Made by a program: the position numbers and the translations under genes
Notes under the pieces: model-generated
The model's input: the letters and a program-made list of their open reading frames with translations, nothing else
What the model was told of the DNA's origin: nothing
Databases searched by the model: none
In this document: positions 42,993 through 51,194 of the stretch, piece by piece
How the letters are laid out: each line of letters begins with the position of its first letter
Position numbering within the stretch: position 1 is the first letter of the stretch
Assembly: GCF_009769385.1 (NCBI RefSeq)
Contig: NZ_VKAB01000034.1
Span: 42,559-106,558, forward strand
Origin: Saccharothrix deserti
GTDB lineage: Bacteria > Actinomycetota > Actinomycetes > Mycobacteriales > Pseudonocardiaceae
Reading direction: 5' to 3'
DNA: 64,000 nt

Positions 42993-44678
42993 TCAGCCCG
43001 TCCACAGCCAGGCGGTGGTCACCAGTTCCTTCGCCCGGACGGTGACGCGGGTGAACTGCTCCCGGGGCAGGCCGGGGACGCCTTCGGCGACCACGAACGA
43101 GTGCAGCGGGTCCGACAGGGCCACCGCGAGGTCGCGGTCGGGGTTGTCGGCGACCCACCGGCGCAGCGGCTTGCTGTCCAGCAACCGGCCCGTGTTCGTC
43201 ACCGTCGCCCCGCCGAACCCGAGTTCGGCCAAGCCCACCGGCCCCACGTCGGCGGCCATGCGCACTCGCATCCGGTCCTGGAACACCCTGTTGTCGTGGG
43301 CGAGCCGCTCGGCGGTGGACCGCAGCAGCACGGGCAGCGCGCGCTGGACGTCGAGCCCTTCGGGCAGGAACACCAGGACCCCGTCCCCCGTGCCCTGGCG
43401 CTCGGTCTCGGACAGCGCCACGCCCATGTCGGTCAGCACGAGCCGCACCACGGTGGCGAGCCGTTCCTGGAGGCTTTCCTTCGCCGGCGAGTCCCGACCG
43501 CCGTAACCGACGATGTCGAGCATGAATCCCATCCGGATGGGACGGCGCGCGCGCCGGTTCGGTGGCGTGCCCCGACGCGTGGTGCCGACGCGGGTGACCG
43601 CCGGCGTCAGTTCCCGCACCTCCTGCGCCAAGCGGCTGCTCTCGGCCAGCTGCGTGAGGGTGTGGTCGAGCTGGCGGTCGAACCACTCGGCCAGTCCCCG
43701 GTCACCGTGCAGCGGCTCGTCGAGCACGGCGGCCATGTTCGTCCGGGCGATCTCCGAGACCTGGCGCAGCCGGCGCAGCGCCGACATCGCCGCGGCGATG
43801 TCCACCTGTCCTCGGTGCAGTCCGCCCGCCGCCACGGGGTCGGCGCGGGCCCGATCGACCTGGTCGTCCACCGCGGTGCGCAGCCGTTCCAGGGACGCGA
43901 GATCACGGCGCCACACCTCGACCGAGTAGCGGAGTTTGGCGGCGTGCATGAGGTAGCGGGCCAGTGGCGGCATCTCGGCCGTGCCTCTGCTCCACGTCCA
44001 CGCGCTCAGTTCCCGGTCGCGATCGGCGGGCGCCAACACGACCAAGGCCCGGTCCGTGCCGTGATCGCCTTCCGGGTCCCACACCGACAGGTGCGCGGCG
44101 GGCGACTCCGATGCGAGCCACCGGACCCGATCGCCCAGCCCGTCCGGCAACGCGGCGAGGACGGCATGGTCCACAGCCGGCCGGTGCTCGCCCTGGCTGA
44201 GCTCGCCTTGGCTGAGCTCGCCTTGGCTGGGCATGCCCTGGCTGAGCTTGCCCTGGAAGGCCCGCACCGCGCCGAGCCACCCGTCGGCGTCCCGGCCGAC
44301 CACCTCACGCCAGATCCGGTCGAACTCGACCCACCCCGGCGGCACCGCCGAACCGCCGCGCAACCGCCGCGCCCTCGTGTCACCGGGCACCGCGAGCACC
44401 AGCGACAGGTTCAGCACGTCGTGCGACTGGCGCAGCACCACCTGCACGTCGGCCGTGCCGTTCTCCAGCGCGGCGACCGCCTGGTCGGGCCGCGCCGACC
44501 TCAGGTTCTCCGGCAGGTCGGCCGGCAGCCCCGTCGCCGCGATCGGGTGCACCGCGCCCAGGTCACGGCAGCGCGCCCAGATCGCGCGCAGGCCGGCCTC
44601 CACCACCGGGTCGGGCGGGTCCGCCAGCGGCGCGAACAGGTGTCCGACCAGCTCCTGGTCAGTCGGCGCGTCGCTCAT
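42993..44678 (-). CDS. CATRA conflict-system protein with a C-terminal nucleotidyl-cyclase-like domain
   Basis: A 561-residue protein. Residues of about 1-145 (LVGHLFAPLADPP, LRAIWARCRDLG, RQSHDVLNLSLVLAVPG, WVEFDRIWREVVG) match my knowledge of CATRA proteins, the caspase/TPR-associated family first named from Saccharothrix genomes. A variable 5-residue repeat (GELSQ) follows, then a helical stretch at about 250-370. From about residue 380 the sequence looks like a class III cyclase: metal-type aspartates in FMLDIVGYGG and GTGDGVLVFLP, MRVRMAADVGPV, and GGATVTNTGRLLDSKPL in place of the N-x3-R motif. If active it could make a cyclic nucleotide that controls the neighbouring CHAT protease. The ATG at 44678 overlaps the preceding gene by 20 bp. 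Confidence 0.78.
   Translation of the reverse strand: MSDAPTDQELVGHLFAPLADPPDPVVEAGLRAIWARCRDLGAVHPIAATGLPADLPENLRSARPDQAVAALENGTADVQVVLRQSHDVLNLSLVLAVPGDTRARRLRGGSAVPPGWVEFDRIWREVVGRDADGWLGAVRAFQGKLSQGMPSQGELSQGELSQGEHRPAVDHAVLAALPDGLGDRVRWLASESPAAHLSVWDPEGDHGTDRALVVLAPADRDRELSAWTWSRGTAEMPPLARYLMHAAKLRYSVEVWRRDLASLERLRTAVDDQVDRARADPVAAGGLHRGQVDIAAAMSALRRLRQVSEIARTNMAAVLDEPLHGDRGLAEWFDRQLDHTLTQLAESSRLAQEVRELTPAVTRVGTTRRGTPPNRRARRPIRMGFMLDIVGYGGRDSPAKESLQERLATVVRLVLTDMGVALSETERQGTGDGVLVFLPEGLDVQRALPVLLRSTAERLAHDNRVFQDRMRVRMAADVGPVGLAELGFGGATVTNTGRLLDSKPLRRWVADNPDRDLAVALSDPLHSFVVAEGVPGLPREQFTRVTVRAKELVTTAWLWTG
44186..44260 (-). repeat. 15-bp tandem repeat in the CATRA linker (five copies)
   Basis: Five in-frame 15-bp units (44186-44200, 44201-44215, 44216-44230, 44231-44245, 44246-44260) encode variants of GELSQ/GMPSQ/GKLSQ. 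Units two and three differ at one base. The tract sits between the CATRA N-domain and the middle helical part, so it is a length-variable linker. Confidence 0.9.
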
Positions 44679-45198
44679 CGGACCGCTCCGCGTCGCGCGC
44701 CTGCCCGTCTTCCGCCACGAGGCGGCGGACGAGCGAATTGACGATCTCCAGCACCGGCGGAGGTGGTGGTACCGCGGGTTCCGCACCGATCCGCGTGATG
44801 CGCGTCGGCGACGCCAGCTCGAGCTCGATCGTCGCGACCCGGAGACCCTCGACATCACCGCGTTCCACCGCGCCGGCCAGCGCGGCCAGCACGTCGGCCA
44901 CGGTCGCCCACCGGACCTCGGTGAGCTGCCAGGACCTCACGTCGCCCAGGACCGTCAGGGCGTCGTCGGCCGATTCGTCGTCCAGGTCGGGAAATACGCT
45001 GCTCATGCTCCGGTGCACCTCGATGCGAATGCGGGCAGGACGGTGACGTCCCGCTTCCAATTCGTACGCGGCGAGCAGCACGGCCGGCAACACCACGGCC
45101 CAGAACCGCACACGCCGTTCGGGCGAGGCGGGGAGCACGCGCGTGAGGTCCTCGGCCAACGGCCCGTCCCGGGGCGTCGGTCGTGCACGGTGCCGCAC
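44659..45198 (-). CDS. CATRA system-associated protein
   Basis: The C-terminal 115 residues (from ATG 45006: VFPDLDDESADDALTVLGD, WQLTEVRWATVADVLAALAG, LRVATIELELASPTRITRIG, PPPPPVLEIVNSLVRRLV) match the small CATRA-associated family that accompanies CATRA genes. The frame extends upstream to GTG 45198 (179 residues) through LAEDLTRVLPASPERRVRFW and VVLPAVLLAAYELEAG. That extension has mostly GC-rich third positions, so it is probably translated, perhaps as a short membrane segment; the start is therefore uncertain. The gene overlaps the CATRA gene by 20 bp, so the two should be co-produced in fixed ratio. The biochemical role is unknown. Confidence 0.65.
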   Translation of the reverse strand: MRHRARPTPRDGPLAEDLTRVLPASPERRVRFWAVVLPAVLLAAYELEAGRHRPARIRIEVHRSMSSVFPDLDDESADDALTVLGDVRSWQLTEVRWATVADVLAALAGAVERGDVEGLRVATIELELASPTRITRIGAEPAVPPPPPVLEIVNSLVRRLVAEDGQARDAERSDERRAD

Positions 45199-45399
45199 CT
45201 CGTCCAGATCCTGATGATCAGTGGACGCCGAGCGTAGGCGCGCGACCGGTCGTTCTCCGACGCACTTTTGCGGTAACCGCCACAGAGCTGATCGGGCTGA
45301 CGCCGTGCCACGGGAGTCGATCACCCCGGTGTGCGAGGACTCTGCTATCGCCTGGTGAAGGCCGCTGTGCCGGAACCGTCCGCTCGGGCTGTGGCGACC

Positions 45400-45436
45400 G
45401 GTGGTCCGCGCCTCCACCCAACGGCGGCAGCAGGGC
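45400..45436 (+). repeat. Right copy of the 37-bp direct repeat flanking the CATRA cassette
   Basis: This copy matches the 3' end of the rhamnose LacI gene (39900-39936) at 35 of 37 positions. The copy of the stop codon is changed (TAG to CAG). It lies in the 331-bp region between the CATRA-associated gene and the DUF1876 gene, which holds no other clear feature. Confidence 0.85.
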
Positions 45437-45529
45437 GTCGTACCCCGACGTTCACCGGTCAGGATCGGCCCCCCGGCGACGGCCGACCACAGGCGTTACC
45501 GTGACCGTGAGACCCGAACGGAGGAACCG

Positions 45530-45802
45530 ATGAACACGACCAAGCAGTGGCGCGTTGACGTCACCATCGACGAACACGAAGAGAAGACGAGGGCCACGGC
45601 GCGTCTGCGCACCGGGGACGACGACACCCACCTCGTGGGCGTCGGTACCGCGAGGCTGAACCCGGCCGACACCAACGTCCCGGAGATCGGGGACGAACTC
45701 GCCAGCGCGAGGGCGCTGTCGGACCTGGCGCACCGACTCCTCGACGCCGCGACGGCCGACATCGAGGGCATCACGCACAGGCCGGCCCACGTGCCCCTGT
45801 GA
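45530..45802 (+). CDS. DUF1876 domain-containing protein
   Basis: A 90-residue protein with the DUF1876 (dsRBD-like alpha/beta) pattern: KQWRVDVTIDEHEEKTRATAR, GVGTARLNP, IGDELASARALSDLAHRLL. Members are small actinobacterial proteins without a known activity. The ATG at 45530 has a GGAGGA box. A longer frame upstream runs through the duplicated LacI 3' end and is not part of this gene. Confidence 0.85.
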   Translation: MNTTKQWRVDVTIDEHEEKTRATARLRTGDDDTHLVGVGTARLNPADTNVPEIGDELASARALSDLAHRLLDAATADIEGITHRPAHVPL

Positions 45803-45828
45803 CCGCGGGTCCATCCGGGACAGCGGAG

Positions 45829-46071
45829 TTACCGGGCGGTAGGATCGTTGAAGATGATGTGCTGCTCGGGTGGCGCGTCGCTGAGCGCCCACAGGGCGAT
45901 GCCGTCCGCGGCGACGATCACGGCGGTGGCCAGCGCGGCGACGACGAGCCGCCGGCGTCGTTCCCGGCGCCGCCACCGGCTCTGGACCTGGAGGAACGCG
46001 TCGGGCGAGGTCCGCACGCCGGACGCCATGGTGCGCAGCGCTTCCTCGATCCGCTGTTCGCTAGCCGTCAC
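45829..46071 (-). CDS. Small membrane protein coupled to a SigE-type sigma factor (possible anti-sigma)
   Basis: An 80-residue protein: a charged N-terminal half (EQRIEEALRTMASGVR, FLQVQSRWRRRERRRR), one membrane helix (LVVAALATAVIVAADGIALWAL) and a short outer tail. The GTG at 46071 overlaps the end of the sigma-factor gene by 11 bp. The size, topology and coupling suggest a partner that holds the sigma factor at the membrane, but no zinc-type anti-sigma motif (HxxxCxxC) is present, so the role is inferred from position. Confidence 0.65.
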   Translation of the reverse strand: MTASEQRIEEALRTMASGVRTSPDAFLQVQSRWRRRERRRRLVVAALATAVIVAADGIALWALSDAPPEQHIIFNDPTAR

Positions 46072-46606
46072 CTTGCGCCTCCAGCACCTTGCCCAGTTTC
46101 GCCATGCCCCGCGCGGTGTGGGCCTTCACCGCGCCGGCGCTGATGCCCATCGCCTCCGCGATCTCGGCCTCCTTCAACCCCAACCAGTACCGCAGCACCA
46201 GCGCCTCGCGCTGCCGGGCCGCCAGCCCGCGCAACGCGGCCACCAGTGCCCGCTGGTCATCGCGCACGAGTGCCTGCGACTCCGCCGAAGCCACGTCGTC
46301 CTCGCGCACCCACTCGACGTGCTTGCGGACGACCTGCAGGTGGCGGACCCGCATGCGAACCAGGTTCACGATGACCGCACGCAGGTAGGGTAGCGCCGCG
46401 TCCGGCGACCGCAGCCGCTTCCAGCCGCGGTGCAGCTCACAGAACGCGTCCCCGACCACGTCCTCGGCGTCGGACTCCGCGCCCAGCAGCGTCGCCAGCC
46501 GGACCAGGTCGAGGTGGTGCCGCTGGAACAGGTCGGCGAGCGCCGCCTCCCGGTCGGCGTCACGGGCGGCGAGCGTCTCGACGGTGTCCGGCCCCTCGTC
46601 AGTCAC
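46061..46606 (-). CDS. SigE family ECF RNA polymerase sigma factor
   Basis: A 181-residue ECF sigma factor of the actinobacterial SigE family. Region 2 includes FQRHHLDLVRLATLLGAESD, AEDVVGDAFCELHRGW and AVIVNLVRMRVRH. Region 4 has LAARQREALVLRYWLGLKE, AEIAEAMGISAGAVKAHTAR and GMAKL, the helix-turn-helix that contacts -35 elements. The GTG at 46606 overlaps the end of the truncated symporter gene by 8 bp, and the stop overlaps the start of the small membrane protein gene. The latter is probably its regulator. Confidence 0.88.
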   Translation of the reverse strand: MTDEGPDTVETLAARDADREAALADLFQRHHLDLVRLATLLGAESDAEDVVGDAFCELHRGWKRLRSPDAALPYLRAVIVNLVRMRVRHLQVVRKHVEWVREDDVASAESQALVRDDQRALVAALRGLAARQREALVLRYWLGLKEAEIAEAMGISAGAVKAHTARGMAKLGKVLEAQGDG

Positions 46607-47768
46607 CGGCCCGGTCCGGTGACGACAGCGTCAGGGCGGCGCTCACCGCGAACGCGACGGCCAGGTTGATCACCAGGGCGACCACCGCCGCGTACACCTG
46701 GACACCACCGATGACGACCACGGCCGAGAACCCGCCCGAGGTCACCAGCAGGGTGCCCGCGAGCATCCCGGCGGCCCAGCCGGCGAGCAGACCAGGCGAG
46801 GTCAGCCGGCGCAGCGGCCCGAGCGCCACGGCGGGGAACGTCTGCAGCACCCACACCCCGCCCAGCAACTGGAGGTTGATCGTGTCCTGGGCCGCCAGCA
46901 CCAGGACGAACCCGAGCGCGCCCAGCTTGACCAGCAGCGACACGAACCGCGCGATCGTGGTCTGCTGCTTGGGCGTGCTGTTCGGGTTGACGTACTCGAC
47001 GTAGACGTTGCGGGTGAACAGCATCGCGGCGGCGACCGACATGATCGACGCCGGCACCAGCGCGCCGATGGCCAGGGCGCCGAACACCAGCCCGGCCGCC
47101 CAGCCGGGCATCAGCCCCTCGATCAGCATCGGCACCGCCAGTTCCGCCTGCCCCCGCGCGGTGACGACGCCGAGTGCGTGAGCGGCGACACCGAGTAGCG
47201 CGAACAGGCCCAGCAGCGCAGTCCAGCCGAGCAGCGCGACGGAGTTGCGGCGCAGCACCTGCTCGTCACGCGCGGCGAACGCCCCGGTCAGCACGTGCGG
47301 GTACATCAACAGCGCCAGCGCCGACCCGATCGCCAGCGTCACGTACACAGTGGACAGGCCGGGGTCGAGGTGGGTGGTGATCACGCCGCCGTCCACGCCG
47401 GCCGACACGACGTCCGGCGGTCCGGTCGCGCGCCGTTCCGCCCGCGCGAAGACGTCCGCCGGGTCACCGAGCAGCACCACGATCACCACGATCGCGGCGA
47501 ACACCAGCACGCCCTTGAGGAAGGCGATCACCGCCGCCGCGCGGATGCCGTTGCGGTAGGTCGCCACGGCCAGCACCGCGAACACCACGCCGAGGATCAC
47601 GTCGCCCACCACGCCCGCCGGGTAGACGCCGAGCACTGTCAGCACCGTGCGGATGCCCAACAGCTGCAGCGCGACGTACGGCATCGTCACCAGGATGCCG
47701 GTGAGCGCGACCGCGAGAGCCAGGCCGGGCGAGTCGTACCGGACGCGCACGACGTCGGCGATCGTCAC
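46599..47768 (-). pseudogene. Sodium:solute symporter gene, 5'-truncated
   Basis: About 389 residues of an SSS-family symporter remain. The sequence begins at TIADVVRVRYDSPGLALAVALTG, which in full-length members (about 520-550 residues) lies roughly 130 residues from the N-terminus. The rest is intact, with about nine membrane helices and MPYVALQLLGIRTVL, LYMYP-type LALLMYPHVLTGAFAARDEQ and ARFVSLLVKLGALGF. The first helices, which form part of the sodium site, are lost. Directly upstream, on the other strand, is a DUF3311 fragment; DUF3311 genes normally sit in front of such symporters in the same direction. A rearrangement broke both genes, so transport is unlikely. Confidence 0.75.
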
Positions 47769-47797
47769 CGCACCCGTGTCCCGCGCCTCCCGCCAGG

Positions 47798-47914
47798 GTC
47801 GCGCCGCGGCTGGCGGGCGTGCCGTTCTTCTACTGGTACCAGTTCGGGTGCCTGCTGCTCACGGCCCTGTTCCTGGGCGTCGCGCTGCGCCTCGCGAAGC
47901 CGGGGGCGAGGTGA
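47798..47914 (+). pseudogene. 3' fragment of a DUF3311 membrane-protein gene
   Basis: A 38-codon open segment reads PRLAGVPFFYWYQFG, then a second hydrophobic stretch (CLLLTALFLGVALRLA) and a stop at 47912-47914. This is the C-terminal half of DUF3311 proteins, the small membrane partners of SSS symporters. The first membrane helix and start are missing. The stop overlaps the next start (GTGA). Confidence 0.7.
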
Positions 47915-48246
47915 CGTTCCGGCTGGACGCCTTGGCGCGCAACGCGCTCCGCCCCGACGAGGTCGTGGTGGTCGACTGGCACGTGACGGGTCTGTGCTGC
48001 GCCGACTCGGGGGAGTTCTCCGTGCGGGCGCTGCGCCGCGGCCGTCTCCCCCGCCGCTTCCGGCCCGTCGACGCGTTGCCGCACAACATCGTCTACGCGC
48101 ACCCCACGGCGTGGGCGCACCTGGCCAAGCGTGACGTCGCGGTCAGTTGTCGACGTGCCGGTCCGCTGCGGTGGTTCACCACGGACCTCCCGCCCGACGC
48201 CGGCCTGCGGGCGTGCCTCGGCAGGCTGCCACCGCTGAACGCCTGA
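47911..48246 (+). CDS. Hypothetical protein
   Basis: A 111-residue protein with no recognised domain. It has features of a small folded alpha/beta protein: FRLDALARNALRPDEVVVVDW, an adjacent cysteine pair in TGLCCADSGEFSVR, LPHNIVYAHPTAWAHLAKRDVAV and LRACLGRLPPLNA at the end. GTG 47911 overlaps the DUF3311 fragment stop, so translation may depend on reading through that fragment. Nothing nearby suggests a function. Confidence 0.5.
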   Translation: MTFRLDALARNALRPDEVVVVDWHVTGLCCADSGEFSVRALRRGRLPRRFRPVDALPHNIVYAHPTAWAHLAKRDVAVSCRRAGPLRWFTTDLPPDAGLRACLGRLPPLNA

Positions 48247-48331
48247 CTCGCACCACCCACAACCGACCGTGCGCCTCCAGCGCGGCCGGGCGGACTTCCG
48301 CGTGCCTTTTTCAGCTCTGACAAGGAGATCC

Positions 48332-50407
48332 ATGAACGCAACACGGTTGCGGTCGGTCCTGGTGTGGACCGCCGTCGCGGGTGTCGGCGCCGTCGCCTGG
48401 GCGGTGCTGGCGCTGTCCAGGGGGGAGACCGTCTCCGCCGTCTGGCTCGTCGCCGCCGCACTCGGCTCCTACGCCATCGCCTACCGCTTCTACGCCAGGT
48501 TCATCGCCAAGCGCGTGCTCCGGGTCGACGACACCCGCGCCACGCCCGCGGAACGGCTCGACGACGGCGTGGACTTCCAGCCGACCGACCGCCGTGTCCT
48601 GTTCGGACACCACTTCGCCGCCATCGCGGGCGCCGGGCCGTTGGTGGGACCGGTGCTCGCCGCGCAGATGGGGTACCTGCCGGGCACGATCTGGATCATC
48701 GTCGGCGTGATCTTCGCCGGGGCCGTGCAGGACATGGTCACGCTGTTCTTCTCGATGCGGCGGGACGGGAAGAGCCTCGGCCAGATGGCGCGCGAGGAGA
48801 TCGGGCCGATCGGCGGCGCGGCGGCGCTGATCGGCGTCTTCGCGATCATGATCATCCTGCTCGCGGTGCTGGCGCTGGTCGTGGTGAACGCGCTGGCGAA
48901 GTCGCCGTGGGGCACGTTCTCGATCGCGATGACCATCCCCATCGCGTTGTTCATGGGCTTCTACATGCGGGTCATCCGGCCCGGCCGGGTGGCGGAGACC
49001 AGCGTGATCGGCGTCGTGCTGCTGCTGGCGGCCATCGTGGCGGGCGGTTGGGTGCAGACGTCGAGCTGGGCGGGCACGTTCACGCTCGAACCGAAGACGC
49101 TGGTGCTGTGGCTGGTGGGCTACGGCTTCCTCGCTTCCGTGCTCCCGGTGTGGATGCTGCTCGCGCCGCGCGACTACCTGTCGACGTTCATGAAGATCGG
49201 CACGATCGTGCTGCTCGCGGTTGGGGTCCTGGTCACCGCACCGGTGCTGCGCAACGACGCGTTCACCGATTTCGCGTTCAACGGCAACGGCCCGGTGTTC
49301 GCGGGCTCGCTGTTCCCGTTCGTGTTCATCACCATCGCGTGCGGCGCCCTGTCGGGGTTCCACTCGCTGATCGCGTCCGGCACCACGCCGAAGCTGATCC
49401 AGAAGGAGTCGCAGGTCCGGCTCATCGGGTACGGCGCGATGCTCGCGGAGTCGTTCGTGGCCGTGATGGCGCTGATCGCGGCGAGCCTGCTGGACCCGGG
49501 CATCTACTTCGCGATGAACGCACCCGCCGGCGTGGTCGGTACGACGGTGGAGTCGGCGTCCGCGGCGGTCGGCCAACTCGGGTTCGCCATCACACCGCAG
49601 GAGTTGCAGGCCGCGGCGGCGGCGGTGCAGGAGTCCACGCTGGTGGCGCGGACCGGTGGCGCGCCGACGTTCGCCGTCGGGATGTCGGAGATCTTCTCCG
49701 ACCTGCTCGGCGGTGACGCGATGAAGGCGTTCTGGTACCACTTCGCGATCATGTTCGAGGCGCTGTTCATCCTCACGACGGTGGACGCCGGGACCCGCGT
49801 CGGCCGGTTCATGCTCCAGGACGGCCTGGGCAACGTGTGGAAGCCGTTCGCCAGGGTGTCGTGGCGGCCGGGTCTGTGGATCACCAGCGCGGCGGTGGTG
49901 CTGGCGTGGGGCTACTTCCTGTACGCGGGCGTGAGCGACCCGTTGGGTGGGATCAACCAGCTGTTCCCGTTGTTCGGCATCGCCAACCAGCTCCTCGCGG
50001 CCATCGCGCTCACCGTGTGCACCACGCTGATCATCAAGAGCGGGAGGGTGCGCTGGGCGTGGGTCACCGGCGTCCCGCTGGCGTGGGACGTGGCCGTGAC
50101 GCTGACCGCGAGCTGGCAGAAGGTGTTCAGCAGCGACCCGAAGCTCGGTTTCTTCGCCCAGCGCGAGAAGTACGCCGACGCTCTGGAGCAGGGGAAGCTC
50201 TTGGCACCCGCGAAAACCCCGGAGCAGATGCAGGCCGTCATCACCAACTCGACCGTGGACGGTGTCCTCGCGGCCGCGTTCGCGCTGCTGGTGATCATCG
50301 TGATCCTCGACGCGATGCGGGTGTGGCGGAAGGTGTTGCGCGACGGCACGAAGCACTCGACCGAGTCGCCCTACGTGCCGTCCGAGCTGTCGCTGTCACG
50401 GTCGTAG
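48332..50407 (+). CDS. cstA: Carbon starvation protein / pyruvate (peptide) transporter CstA
   Basis: A 691-residue CstA-family transporter with about 16-18 membrane helices. Family motifs are FGHHFAAIAGAGPLVGPVLAAQ, GGMLHD-like GAVQDMVTLFFSMRRDGKSL, SGFHSLIASGTTPKLIQ, YGAMLAESFVAVMALIAA, TTVDAGTRVGRFMLQD and GGINQLFPLFGIANQLLAA. CstA proteins import pyruvate or peptides when carbon is short. The ATG at 48332 has an AAGGAG box. The small YbdD-type gene that often follows cstA is absent here. Confidence 0.92.
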   Translation: MNATRLRSVLVWTAVAGVGAVAWAVLALSRGETVSAVWLVAAALGSYAIAYRFYARFIAKRVLRVDDTRATPAERLDDGVDFQPTDRRVLFGHHFAAIAGAGPLVGPVLAAQMGYLPGTIWIIVGVIFAGAVQDMVTLFFSMRRDGKSLGQMAREEIGPIGGAAALIGVFAIMIILLAVLALVVVNALAKSPWGTFSIAMTIPIALFMGFYMRVIRPGRVAETSVIGVVLLLAAIVAGGWVQTSSWAGTFTLEPKTLVLWLVGYGFLASVLPVWMLLAPRDYLSTFMKIGTIVLLAVGVLVTAPVLRNDAFTDFAFNGNGPVFAGSLFPFVFITIACGALSGFHSLIASGTTPKLIQKESQVRLIGYGAMLAESFVAVMALIAASLLDPGIYFAMNAPAGVVGTTVESASAAVGQLGFAITPQELQAAAAAVQESTLVARTGGAPTFAVGMSEIFSDLLGGDAMKAFWYHFAIMFEALFILTTVDAGTRVGRFMLQDGLGNVWKPFARVSWRPGLWITSAAVVLAWGYFLYAGVSDPLGGINQLFPLFGIANQLLAAIALTVCTTLIIKSGRVRWAWVTGVPLAWDVAVTLTASWQKVFSSDPKLGFFAQREKYADALEQGKLLAPAKTPEQMQAVITNSTVDGVLAAAFALLVIIVILDAMRVWRKVLRDGTKHSTESPYVPSELSLSRS

Positions 50408-50519
50408 CGGGACGGGCGCCGGTCTCGGCGAGGGCCCGCTTCAGCTCCGCCACCTTCTCGTCGTCGGCGCGGGGGTGCAGGAAGAACGGCATGAACTCGT
50501 CACGGGGTCGGCACGTCAT
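50408..50519 (-). other. Possible gene fragment between cstA and lysE-like genes
   Basis: The 148-bp gap contains, on the minus strand, a protein-like stretch (EFMPFFLHPRADDEKVAELKR, then ALAETGARP) that runs into antisense cstA sequence without a natural stop. It may be a relic of a lost gene. I do not recognise it. Confidence 0.2.
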
Positions 50520-50555
50520 GTGGCCGCAGCCGGCCGTGGTCGGGAAGATGGCGCC

Positions 50556-51185
50556 ATGACGTCGGTGCTGCTGTCCTACCTCGGGCTGTGCCTGCTGATC
50601 ACGATCACTCCCGGACTGGACACAGCGGTCGTGGTGCGCAACGCGCTGCGCGGCGGCACCAGGGCGGGGCTGTGGACGTCGGTGGGCTGCGCGGCGGGGC
50701 TGTTCGTGCACGCGGTCGTCGTCGCGGTCGGCCTGGCGAACCTCCTGCTCCGCAGCCGGTACGCGTTCGACCTGGTCCGGCTGGCGGGTGCGGTGCTCCT
50801 CGTGCTGCTGGGGCTGCGGTCGTTGTGGGCGGCGCGCAGGCCGGTCGAGCCGCCGCCGGTGGAGGAGGGAGGCGCCGGCCGGTTCGGTCGGCGCGCTCCC
50901 GTGGTGCAGGGGCTGATGACCAACCTGACCAACCCGAAGGCCACCCTGTTCTTCCTGGCCGCGCTGCCCCAGTTCGTGCCCGTCGACCAGCCGGGCCGGG
51001 CCGTGCCGATCGCGGTCGGCCTCGCCGTGATCGCCGTGCTGTTCAGCCTCACCGGATTGGGGCTGGTCGCCGTCGGCCTGGGACGGGTGCGGCGGTGGTT
51101 GGACTCACCGAAGGCGCGGCAGGTGCAGGAGGGCCTGCTCGGGGCGACCCTGATCGCGCTGGGCGTGCGGGTCGCCGTGCAGTGA
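50556..51185 (+). CDS. LysE/RhtB family amino-acid exporter
   Basis: A 209-residue LysE-type translocator with six predicted membrane helices. Typical motifs are LCLLITITPGLDTAVVVRNAL, GGTRAGLWTSVGCAAGLFVH, AGAVLLVLLGLRSLWAARRP and GLMTNLTNPKATLFFLAALPQFV. The family exports amino acids or their analogues in exchange for protons. The ATG at 50556 follows GGAAGA. It stands alone and is convergent with the radical SAM gene (9 bp). Confidence 0.88.
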   Translation: MTSVLLSYLGLCLLITITPGLDTAVVVRNALRGGTRAGLWTSVGCAAGLFVHAVVVAVGLANLLLRSRYAFDLVRLAGAVLLVLLGLRSLWAARRPVEPPPVEEGGAGRFGRRAPVVQGLMTNLTNPKATLFFLAALPQFVPVDQPGRAVPIAVGLAVIAVLFSLTGLGLVAVGLGRVRRWLDSPKARQVQEGLLGATLIALGVRVAVQ

Positions 51186-51194
51186 CCCAGGGCT

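Noticed and set aside
45401..45529. N-terminal extension of the DUF1876 protein
   Set aside because: The extension runs through the duplicated LacI 3' end, while a good ribosome-binding site and ATG exist at 45530.
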